NCBI GenBank assembly: GCA_037013495.1
Contig: JAZDXN010000029.1
Coordinates: 2,058,501-2,122,500, forward strand
Direction of reading: 5' to 3'
Source: Hippophae tibetana
Lineage: Eukaryota; Streptophyta; Magnoliopsida; Rosales; Elaeagnaceae
Length of the DNA stretch: 64,000 nt
Shown here: positions 50,363 through 59,431 of the stretch, piece after piece
Layout of the letters: the number at the start of each line of letters is the position of its first letter
How positions within the stretch are numbered: the stretch's first letter is position 1
Made by a program: the position numbers and the translations under genes
Notes under the pieces: model-generated
Databases searched by the model: none
Seen by the model: the letters and a program-made list of their open reading frames with translations, nothing else
Told to the model about the DNA's origin: nothing

Positions 50363-51514
50363 CTAAGCCTCTGTTGCCCTCATCGATGGAGATTTTTGTA
50401 TTCCAGACAGTGAATGTGGTTGTGTGTTCCTTGTGTTTTTTGCTTTAGTTGATGGAGTATCATTTTGTTGTCGTCCCGGCACTTGATTAGGCATTGCAAA
50501 AGTACCGCCATTTTGTAGTTTTCTTGACAGTGGATTAGGCATTGACGGAATACCACCATTTGGTGTTTGTACCAACACTTGATTAGGTATTAACTGAGTA
50601 GCACCATTATGTGCCTGTCCCACTACATTTTGTGGTTGTATCGGTACTAGACTAGGGATTGCTGGAGTAACACCAGTTTGTGTTTGTCCTGACATTGGAT
50701 TAGGCATTATCAAAGTACCATTTTGTTGTCCTGATATTGGATTAGGACCGGCTAGAGTAGGCATTACTGAAGTTGTAGCAGTAATACCAAGGTCTACCAA
50801 CGTGCTTAATACTTTTCCAAATGGATTTTCATTAACATAATTCCCAGGAGGATCATACTCACAAAAAATTAGCAAACCTCCATTCGAGCAACGTGTCCGA
50901 CTACAACCAACTCGTGCCGTGTTCTTCCATATGACCTGCGTGTAATGACCACACATCTGTTGAGGGGCACATTCATTTGTGTTGGGATTATAATACTCCT
51001 TCTCTTCCATCCAATACTCAACAGCTTCTTTGGGAGTCCAATGATCCCGACCACCCCAAAAAATGTTCTCTCCGTAAGGTCCATAGGAGTGGATCATCTT
51101 ACAGTCATCGACACGCTTCTTTGACCATTTTTTAGCATATTTAGCTAGATTTTTGTCCCAGATCAAAAATGGATGACGAAATTGAAGCCTAGCGACATTA
51201 TGGGCATCTACAAATTGACGTGCCATGCTTTTATTGAAGATTTTTTGTTGATTATTCACTGCTTGTTGGCTTTTGCTTTGATCATCGTGGTAGATGCTGG
51301 GGTTGGGAGGCAAGGGGGTATTGATTTTGGCATCAGTGTTACTCAAGACAGCAGGGGTTGGGACCATAGGGTTGCGATTGTGGTGAGCGTTGCGGTGAGG
51401 GTGGGGGAGAAAGGGTGGTGGGAGACGTTGGGCCAAGATGATGGCGGTGGAAGCAAGGAGAAGAAGAGAGGAAAAGATGAAGATGGAGCCATGAAATCTA
51501 GGAAAATTCGGCAT
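50363..51514 (-). CDS. PR-1-like CAP-domain secreted protein with a repeat tail
   Basis: Intact single-exon frame of 383 aa. Residues 1-28 are a hydrophobic signal peptide; 30-95 a Pro/Asn/His-rich linker. The CAP (SCP/TAPS, PR-1) domain spans about 97-235: HNVAR (His105), GENIF (Glu149), Glu171 and CGHYTQVIWK (His190) give the usual metal-binding tetrad, and six Cys (138, 182, 188, 204, 209, 218) can form the three family disulfides. FCEYDPPGNY matches the end signature. PR-1 proteins usually stop there, at about 160-180 aa; this one adds some 150 residues with degenerate ~20-aa repeats of an (I/M)PNP-SGQ-NG type (256-350). The family is linked to apoplastic defence and sterol binding; the role here is unknown. 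The only clear host gene in the window. Confidence 0.93.
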   Translation of the reverse strand: MPNFPRFHGSIFIFSSLLLLASTAIILAQRLPPPFLPHPHRNAHHNRNPMVPTPAVLSNTDAKINTPLPPNPSIYHDDQSKSQQAVNNQQKIFNKSMARQFVDAHNVARLQFRHPFLIWDKNLAKYAKKWSKKRVDDCKMIHSYGPYGENIFWGGRDHWTPKEAVEYWMEEKEYYNPNTNECAPQQMCGHYTQVIWKNTARVGCSRTRCSNGGLLIFCEYDPPGNYVNENPFGKVLSTLVDLGITATTSVMPTLAGPNPISGQQNGTLIMPNPMSGQTQTGVTPAIPSLVPIQPQNVVGQAHNGATQLIPNQVLVQTPNGGIPSMPNPLSRKLQNGGTFAMPNQVPGRQQNDTPSTKAKNTRNTQPHSLSGIQKSPSMRATEA

Positions 51515-52954
51515 TGGATGGTGCTTTGGAGGATGATGATGAGGAACACGGATTGTCCCTTTCTGTTGTAGGTAGAAATGGAGGGCTTAAAATTAGCTTT
51601 TGCCATTGTTGCTAATTCAATGGGAAATTGTTGGTTTGGTAAAGTTTGGATATGGGTTGTTTGAAACTAATCAATCCTTTTTAGATGAATTTATCACTGT
51701 TTGCTAATTTTAGATAGATTATTCTATATTTAATTAAGTGTGTAATATCTAAAATCAATGTTGTTTATTAACCTTGTAGGTTTCGGTCAAAGATCACTTT
51801 TGGAGTCATTATTATTTTTAGATGAAATAATATATATTGACTCGATAAATTAAGACTTTCGTTGACTACATCAAAAGTGTTTTAATGAATAATTATAGAG
51901 AAACGAAAAAAAAAACACAAGTACTCTAAAAGTAGTTGAAAGAGATTAAGTGACATTCCACTCCTATAAATAGTTATTATATACAAGTATTTAAAATATG
52001 AAGTGAAATGATCATATCAATATAAGTCCCTTCTATTCCCAAAATTAATCCTCTTAATATTTTTTTAATTCCATTTCTGCTTCTAAACCTTACACTCACT
52101 TTTTTTTTTCAAATATTCACAATATATTTACTAAACCATATAATCAATATTACCCAAACAATGACCTAGTTGCAATATTTTCTAAAAATCACGAAACACT
52201 TGACCATTGACTATAATATTGATGCAAAATAAAGGATACATGTTGAATGGATTTTCCTCTTTCTTTTATATATCAATGGATACTTGGTGTTTTTTAAATT
52301 TGTTACTTAAAATAAGAGAAAATAAATTTTACATTGAGACACCTAAGTCAAATCCAAATTGATGTTCATCTAATATTTGAATTTAGTGTTTATTAATTAG
52401 TTATTTAAATAAACATTTATGGTGTTTTTAATTAACAGAATGAATACATCAATACTTATGTTTTTTAATCTACAAATTGGTTATTTTATTATTTTCTTAT
52501 AAATTAGTCATCTTAATCTTCAATTTAAAAAATTTAGTTGTAAAATTAAAATAAACTAAAAATTGAGGTTAAATTAGTCGAACTTAAAGTTTTGATTTAT
52601 TTAATGCCCAAATAAAATTAAAAATAAATTTTTAGTAAATTAAAATGAATAGAATAAGACAAAATATTTAACTTGGGTTAGCTTAATCCTTCACATGATT
52701 AACACAGATAATTTTTTTACTCGTGATGTTTAATTTCAAGTTGATTTCAATTTTGAAGCTAAATTTGTTAAAACTAAAAAAATAAAATTATTAGATCATA
52801 AAATTAAAAAAACTAAGGGGACTAAAATATAGAGATACAAAAAGTATATGGACTATTAGTGTAACTTAGTCTTAATTAATTTATATACATTTAATTTGTT
52901 AAATAGGTCTTATAAATGAGACTTAGAAATGTACTTTCTAATCAGATTTAAATG
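51515..52954. other. Upstream region of the PR-1-like gene
   Basis: No other gene. A W-box core (TTGACC on the minus strand, 51785-51790) lies 270 bp upstream of the start codon; WRKY control is common for PR genes, so this is a plausible site. A TTAAATATAGA stretch near 51725 may serve as a weak TATA. Otherwise AT-rich. Confidence 0.4.
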
Positions 52955-53547
52955 TGATGTAGTGTGTTTGCACATGTCCCACATCGCTTATGAAGTTAAG
53001 TGGTGATGTACTTATAAGGGGTGAGTATTGTCTAAATAACATGACGCATTTTGAGGTTTTTCCCTAGAAGCAAAGCCCTAATCTCCCGTTGAACTATCAA
53101 ATGATGGCCGTGGGCTACTTAACTTGTGAATCAAAGTGGACAATCTTGTGCCATATGGAGTGGGTCTCACCCTGTTGCAAGTGAACGGATTAACCACCAT
53201 ATATCAATTGGTATTATAGTCATCACTCTACTAGGCCTTGTGGGCTTGTGTTTGTACAAGGACGTAAGACTCCCTAAGTGAGGGTGTATGATACAATGTG
53301 CCAGCATATGTCTCACATTTCTTAGAAAGCTAAGTGAAGATATGTTTATAAGGGATGAGCACTCTCTAAATGGCATGATGCATTTTAGTGTTTCTCTCTA
53401 GAAGCAAAACCATGAGGTTCTACTGAACTATCAATTCATGGTTGTGAATCCATTGAACTTGTAGTTATGGACCAAAGTAGATAATCTCATGCCACGTGGA
53501 GTGGGTTCTATCCCATTGTAAGTAGACGAATTAACCATCATGTATCA
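52955..53547 (+). mobile_element. TRIM element
   Basis: Two LTRs of 252 and 259 bp (52955-53206, 53289-53547), each TGAT...ATCA, with ATGTCCCACATC or ATGTCTCACATT near the start and an ACTTATAAGG-type TATA box. Only 82 bp lie between them: a decayed iMet PBS (TGGTATTATAGT at 53209) and a GTGAGGGTGTA polypurine tract. Flanks AAATG and AAATA are a near target duplication. No coding capacity. Confidence 0.8.
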
Positions 53548-53928
53548 AAATAAATTAAAGTATCAATCATTTTGTTTTTATGGAAAACTCACTATGTATG
53601 CATGAGGATTGCAAAAATTCAATATCCCTATTGAGTTCGTGAATTTCACAATATATATTTTTGATTTTTAACTTCACATCAATATAATCACATTGCACCT
53701 ACGTAGTCTTATTACACACATACCTCATATTAACACAAGTTTTAATGGAAAAATATATATTAACTAAGATGTGTAAAACTCATGCATATGTAAGGTGATT
53801 TTTGAAGTTTTAATCTCTAGTTTCCCACCCAATTTTATTCTTCCCTTACATATCTCATGATTCCTACACCAATTATGTTATCAAAGTAGATATTATTTAA
53901 ATGAATGATATTATCATTATATACCTTA
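53548..53928. other. No feature seen
   Basis: AT-rich spacer between the TRIM and element I. Confidence 0.4.
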
Positions 53929-55109
53929 TGTTTGGACATATGGATTGACCTTGTACCTAGTCCACTCAACTATTCAAGCCTAGTCAGTAGCCCAAGCAAT
54001 TAAGACAAGGCATCATAAATGACCCATGCGCTCACAACTCACTAGCAAGAAAGAGACCAATCTGAGGAAACAATACTACCTATAGTGTCAAGCACAATCT
54101 CGAGATAGGGTTGGCCACCAGCTTGAGCTAAGTTTGACCAAAAACCATAAAATGTGGTATTTTCACCATTTGTATCCATCTAAAACCTATATATGTATAC
54201 ACACTATATAATCGACACATGTACATATAATTTTCTATAAATAGATGGACATATCAAGGAATCAACACATTGAACTAGTTGCTTTGACTTCTTTCTAAGT
54301 TCTCTCTTTAGAAATCAGATCATCTTAAAAAATTTGGCACCCACTGTGGGGCTTATATTCTGAAATTGAGCTTAGCTTTCTAACCTTGCATTTTTTGAGA
54401 TTCACTACGAGCTTTAAGAAAAAGCTTGGGAAATCAAATGTATTCCCTTCACAAGCTACACCTAAAATTCACCGCTTGATCCATATCACCATAGTAGGAA
54501 CCCATACTAAAGGATGATTGAGACTCTCTAATGAGGAAGCAATGACGGCATAAGAAAACACCTCACCAACCCATAATGAGACCAAAACATAGGCTATCCT
54601 TCACCAAGAGTTAGCTCACCAACTCCTCAAGTTAATAAGAAAGCTTGATGATACCAGAAGAGGAAAATATTTGCTACATTCCCAGTCAGAAGGAGAAGCC
54701 TTTGAAGACCGAACCGCCGACCTGATCGATAGAAATAGACCAAGTCGCATCCAGCTCGAACGTAACTAGGTTGAATAGGAAATTGAAGGGAACCTTTTTT
54801 TCTATCTTGATAAGACCTAACGATGAACAATGGATTCAAGAAAGAAAATTTTGGGAGGCACAATTATGAGCACTGGAGAAGGCCAACAAAAAATAGGATC
54901 AGGCCTTGAGGGCGGCCAATGAGAGATATGAGAAAGGAAAACCCCCTCATGATGTGGATAGGGACTGTGACCAATTATGTGTTTCTCCATTTTCTTGTGA
55001 AATAGAGAATGATAAACCATTAGCCAAGTTCAATGCTCTTAAATGCCTCGATTATTTTGGAATCAAGAACCCTATAACATAGTATAGCAATTCAAGAATT
55101 TCATGGCCC
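53929..55109 (+). mobile_element. Tat-like Gypsy element I, 5' part
   Basis: A probable LTR (start near TGTTTGGACA at 53929, TATAAATA at 54236-54243) is followed by a PBS TGGCACCCACTGTGGGGC (54335-54352), complementary to the 3' end of plant tRNA-Lys with two changes. Then comes a decayed gag with EIENDKPLAKFNALKCLDYF and, in another frame, QFKNFMAL, which fits Tat-lineage Gag. Element B is inserted just after this. The rest is outside the window. Confidence 0.6.
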
Positions 55110-55468
55110 TGATGAGTGCTCAAAAAGCACTAAAATAACCATGATTTTATGTACCTTAATTGATTAAAAATACATATATTTATATGTTTTATCATATATT
55201 TATATAAATTTGTCTTTTTTGGAATCACGGGTATTTTTATTGTTTTTCAGGTATTTTGGCTTAAAAACGCAATGTAAAGACTCAAAGAGGAATATTTGAA
55301 GCAATACATCACAAATATATCAATAAATAAGTGAGAAAAGGTCAACAAACATGGAAAAATCGGACGAAATGGGTCGAAAAGGTCAAAAATGTCAAAAAGA
55401 CGGAAATCGCGCGCGCAGCGCCCCAGCAGCCCCCCTCCGCGCGCCCAACGCGTTTTCGCCCCATTTTT

Positions 55469-55604
55469 CACGTGCAGCCGCCCCTGTGACGTCATGCTGA
55501 CGTCATTGATGACATCAGCAATTCCAATACGCGTTTTTACATTTTTTAATATTTTTTTTAACATTTTTTTACTCATTTTTTCTCTCCATCCTCACCTATA
55601 AATA
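55469..55604 (+). promoter_or_regulatory. Core promoter of the B LTR
   Basis: A G-box CACGTG (55469-55474), then TGACGTCA at 55487 and 55498 and TGACATCA at 55510, then TATAAATA (55597-55604). The three TGACG-type sites are 11 and 12 bp apart, about one helix turn. TGACG and CACGTG are bZIP sites in plants; TGA factors answer to stress signals. A GC-rich stretch (55408-55455) lies just upstream. Confidence 0.7.
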
Positions 55605-56378
55605 CCCCCCCCTTCCCTTCACTTCAAATCACACCTTCAAAACTCACTTCTCTCTTCTTTCTTTCTCTCATTTCATAGTTTTTAGTTTCTCTTAGTTTCT
55701 TTCTAAGTTTCTAAGCTTTTCTTAGTTTTTTCTCTTAGTTTTTAGTTCAATTCTCTTAGGTTTAGTGTTCTTCTCTTTTTGAGAGGAACTTGTAATGTTT
55801 TTGTAATAATTTAGATTTTTGATTCAATATATGGAAGTGCAAATTCCGCTCGGAGGTTTTCTAGCAACGGGAATAGCGTCGAAGTTCTGTAAGGATTTTA
55901 TTTTCTTTACAGTTATTTTTATGCTTTATTCTTACATGTTATATTCAACTTGTCTGTGGTTAAATTTAACTATGCTAGCTGTTTAGTAAAAATGATGTAA
56001 TAACGACGTTGTTATGCTTGCGAAATATTAAATAGGTAAAAATCTTTAAAATGAATTGATTTTGTTTTTATTCAAGATTTTATATTAAGAATGTTAGAGA
56101 GAAATATATTATTTTTCATTACAAACTTAAACCCGAAAATTAGATTTTAAGGTTTAGTTATCCGGTCTAATTTAGAGTAGTGCTCTTTTATTTGTTGGTA
56201 CAATCGCCCGGTAGTTAGAGTGAAACTCTATTTCGAAAGTTTTTATAAGAATTATTATGTGAAAATATATTGACAACATGTTTTCAATAGTGGTTTTAAA
56301 ACTTGAAAGTTAGTACTCGGATAATTAAATTCTTAAGTTTAATTTGGACACCTTGAATAATGTTTAAATTGTCTAACC

Positions 56379-56524
56379 CCACCAAAGGTGGCATTTAAAT
56401 GGTTCATTTTCAATCTCTTAGAAAAAGGAATTAATTTAATTAAGCATATTAGTTATCAACCCCACCCATAGGTGTTAATTGATTTGTTTAGTTAACAAAG
56501 AATATCTAACCCCACCAAAGGTGG
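56379..56524 (+). ncRNA. Three small hairpins in R-U5 of element B
   Basis: CCACC-AAA-GGTGG (56379-56391), CACC-CATA-GGTG (56463-56474), CCACC-AAA-GGTGG (56512-56524), each after a run of C. The E LTR keeps all three (8105-8250), and two have changed in both arms yet still pair (TACC..GGTA). Confidence 0.5.
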
Positions 56525-56974
56525 TATTTATATAAAAAAGAGAGAATCAATAAAATATCAATTTCTATCTTTAATAACCTAGTCAATATGAGCAAGCATA
56601 ATTAATTTAGTTATTATATCCATAAATACTCCGCTAATATAAATGATAAAAATTTGCATGAATATTTATTGAATCCGTATATATGTTTATTTTTAGATAA
56701 TTATTTATTGAATTTGTATCTATGTTTATTTTTATGTTATTAGATTAGGAACACAAAAACCAAACTATCGTGACAGGATGTTTAGGATTTAATTTCGTTT
56801 TTAAAAGTTTGAATAATAAATTAAAAAACCACATACATTCCTTCCTTAGATCGACCTTGGGAGTATACTTATCATTTTCTTCGAAATGATTCGTGCACTT
56901 GCGAGAGTTTTATAAATATTAAAACCAAAGTATTTGCGGGAATCGGCGATGCCGGTTTTCGTTCATCAAGTTTT

Positions 56975-56992
56975 TGGCGCCGTTGCCGGGGA
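56975..56992 (+). other. PBS (tRNA-Asp) of element B
   Basis: TGGCGCCGTTGCCGGGGA, an exact complement of the 3' end of plant tRNA-Asp(GUC), 6 bp after the LTR. Confidence 0.93.
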
Positions 56993-57789
56993 AGGAATAG
57001 CGTTTTTAAATTATTTATCAAAATTTTAAAAACATTTTTGTGCTGTAAATAATTGTGATATTTTAACAATAATCAAATTTCAAAATTCATAATAAATAAA
57101 AATAAAAATAAAAAAATAAAAAAAAATAATAATTTTTTTTTTAATTGTAAAATAATTTAGAAATTTGAAATTTGAAATAAAATTTTTTACCGTTCATGAA
57201 TAGTAAAAAAAAAATAAATAAATAAATAAATAAATAAAAAAATTTAAAATTCAAAATTCAAAATTTTTTTAAGTTAATAAGAAATAATATAGCGTGAATA
57301 GTAAAATAAAATAACCGTTCATAAAAAAAAATATTTCAAAAACTTAAATTTCAAAATTTTTAAGTTAATAAAACATAATATAGCGTGAATAGTAAAATAA
57401 AATTACCGTTCATGAATAGTAAAAAAAAAAACATTACTTGAATTTATACCTAATTAACTAAATAACATGAAAAGTAAAAATCTAAGGGAGTTCTGTCTAA
57501 GAGACTAGTTCTTGGAAGCCTTTGTGCCACTAGTCTTTCCTGGGAACGTTGCTCTGGCTACGAGAATGGTATTTAAGGTGCCGTTTGCACCACCATTCTT
57601 TCTTGGGAGCACTCTTGGTTAATACTAATTATGTTACAAAAAGAAATAAAAAAATAAAAAAATAAAATAATTTTTTTTTTAGGGTTTAACTAGTTTTGTT
57701 TAGTGCTTTGTATTGAATAACATGTAAATTTTCTCTAAATTTTTTTTATTTTGTTGACAGGAGTTTTAAATTTACGTTTACAATAGTCT
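56993..57789 (+). ncRNA. Leader of element B with two stem-loops
   Basis: After an AT-rich part (57060-57480) come two adjacent stem-loops. The first has an 8-bp stem AGACTAGT/ACTAGTCT (57502-57509 and 57529-57536). The second has an outer 7-bp stem GAATGGT/ACCATTC (57564-57570 and 57592-57598) and an inner GGTGC-CGTTT-GCACC (57577-57591). The block is kept in element E. Position fits a packaging or dimer signal (inference). Confidence 0.6.
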
Positions 57790-59127
57790 ATGCGTGGTAG
57801 GAGATCCCTAGGAAATCCCCTTACACCATATGTAAATAAATTTCATAAATTTAAACAAGTGTCAACAAAACTGGATTCTACCCATCAACCTGTTTTTGAG
57901 CCAAACATAGAACCAAGTCTTAATCCTTTACTAGAACCAAAAGAAATGGAGGAAAACCAACATATTAGGGAAACCACGATGAAGGAGTTTGCAAGACCGG
58001 TAATAGGCACGGCAACTGCCGCTATCCAGTTGGGGGAGGCTGCTCGGAATTACGACCTTAAAAATATTCATTTTTCTATGCTTCCTTCCTTTTATGGGTT
58101 ACCTAATGAAGATTCTCTTTCCTTTATGAGAGATTTCTATGCTACGGTCCAAACATTCCCCCTCGGTATTCTAAACGAGGATCAACTTAGGATGAGATGT
58201 TTTCCCTACACGTTAAAGGATAAGGCCAAAGCTTGGTTGATGTCACTTCCCCCAGGTTCTCTGATGACATGGGGTAACATTTACAATAAATTCATGGGAA
58301 AATTCTATTCCCATCAAAAAACATCAGAGTTGAGAGGAAAGATTGCTACTTTCTCTCAGATGGATGGAGAACCATTCCATGAAGCTTGGGATAGGTTCAA
58401 GATGTTTCTCACTCAATGTCCCCATCATAGCTTTCCCCTGCAGTTGCAGAACCAATTCTTTTACGATGGACTTACACAACAATGTCAGTTCATTGTCGAC
58501 AACGCTGCAGGAGGAGCAATAGGAGAAAAAACTACCTCAGAGACGTATAACCTCTTTGAGATGTTGGGTGCTAATTCCCAACAGAAAAGCTCCCGAGTGA
58601 GAAAAGCTGGAGTTCATGAAATCGACTCCAGTAATGAAGTTCAACAACAACTTGTTCAACTGACTAAGCAAGTTGCCCTTCTCGCTACACAAACCAACAC
58701 CAATAATGATCAATATGGTTTGTATAGCAACATGGGACATGGTACTGAAGCCTGTCCATATCAAGGAGAAACAACTGGACCTGAACAGGTCAATGTGTTG
58801 GGAGCATATCAACAGAGACCAAGGTTTGATCCCAATTCAAATACCTATAATCCTGGGTGGAGAAGTCATCCAAATTTCTCTTGGAGGCAAAACAACCCTC
58901 ATTTCACTCAAAGCTCAAACCAGGCAGGCCAGCAATTCCACCCACCTATTCCAAGAAGCATTCCCAATAAACCAACCTTGGAGGACAACTTGAATTCTTT
59001 TATTCAAGTCTGTAGGGATAATCAATCTAAAACCAATCAACGGTTGGACTCTGTGGAAGCTTCTATCAAAAAGGTGGAAGTTCAAGTTGAACAGTTAGTT
59101 GAACATTTGCAAAAAGGCAAAGACTAA
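57790..59127 (+). CDS. gag: Gag 1 of element B (stand-alone)
   Basis: Intact 445-aa frame. Residues ~80-260 are the Gag capsid-like core (MLPSFYGLPNED at 97, [31 protein letters not shown]). At the knuckle the pattern is Tyr309-x2-Tyr312-x4-His317-x4-Cys322, so the first two Cys are Tyr (TAT) and zinc binding should fail. PNFSW and a charged, coiled-coil-like tail (400-445) end it. It stops before any protease. About two thirds identical by eye to the Gag at the front of the next ORF. Could act as capsid supply or as a modifier of the other Gag; unproven. Confidence 0.92.
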   Translation: MRGRRSLGNPLTPYVNKFHKFKQVSTKLDSTHQPVFEPNIEPSLNPLLEPKEMEENQHIRETTMKEFARPVIGTATAAIQLGEAARNYDLKNIHFSMLPSFYGLPNEDSLSFMRDFYATVQTFPLGILNEDQLRMRCFPYTLKDKAKAWLMSLPPGSLMTWGNIYNKFMGKFYSHQKTSELRGKIATFSQMDGEPFHEAWDRFKMFLTQCPHHSFPLQLQNQFFYDGLTQQCQFIVDNAAGGAIGEKTTSETYNLFEMLGANSQQKSSRVRKAGVHEIDSSNEVQQQLVQLTKQVALLATQTNTNNDQYGLYSNMGHGTEACPYQGETTGPEQVNVLGAYQQRPRFDPNSNTYNPGWRSHPNFSWRQNNPHFTQSSNQAGQQFHPPIPRSIPNKPTLEDNLNSFIQVCRDNQSKTNQRLDSVEASIKKVEVQVEQLVEHLQKGKD

Positions 59128-59431
59128 TTCATTCTCCAATCTCCAAGCAACGTCTTACTAGAAGACGATAAATTTTAGTCCTGTATGGGAGGTCACCCAT
59201 TATTGTATTTTCCTTTGTTTTAGTTTGCGTGTAATAAAATTCAGATGAAATAAAATTTGTTTGTTTCAAAAATTCTGTCCATTCGCTTAAATTTAAAAAA
59301 AAAAAAATTTAGGTTCCTTGCACTTTTTGCTTTTATGTTTTATCAAGTTATAAATATTTCTTAGAGATATCTACTAAGAGCAAATTGTTGATACACAATA
59401 GGAGGAGGATCATTTTCAACTACAAACAACC
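59128..59431 (+). ncRNA. Spacer between the B ORFs, with hairpin I
   Basis: CGTCTT-ACTAG-AAGACG (59151-59167), then ATGGG-AGGTCA-CCCAT (59185-59200), as after pol in A. A poly(A) run is at 59298. CACAATAG/GAGG at 59400-59401 could be a splice acceptor 31 bp before the next ATG. Confidence 0.6.

Larger units (their letters stand above)
55110..56968 (+). repeat. 5' LTR of element B
   Basis: 1859 bp, TGATGAGTGCTC ... TTCATCA, with matching TGAT/ATCA tips. Start set by the tip motif and by the break in the gag of element I; end set by the PBS. Confidence 0.88.

Noticed and set aside
51173..51571. Plus-strand frame antisense to the start of the PR-1-like gene
   Set aside because: Low-complexity Gly/Val/Lys/Arg text opposite a well-supported coding sequence; a shadow.
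52955..53547. Cassandra-type TRIM with a 5S rRNA-like promoter
   Set aside because: The CCCACATC start is reminiscent, but I see no 5S internal promoter boxes in the LTRs.
56975..56992. tRNA gene at the GCGCCGTTGCCGGGGA sites
   Set aside because: Only the complement of the last 18 bases of tRNA-Asp is present; these are primer binding sites.
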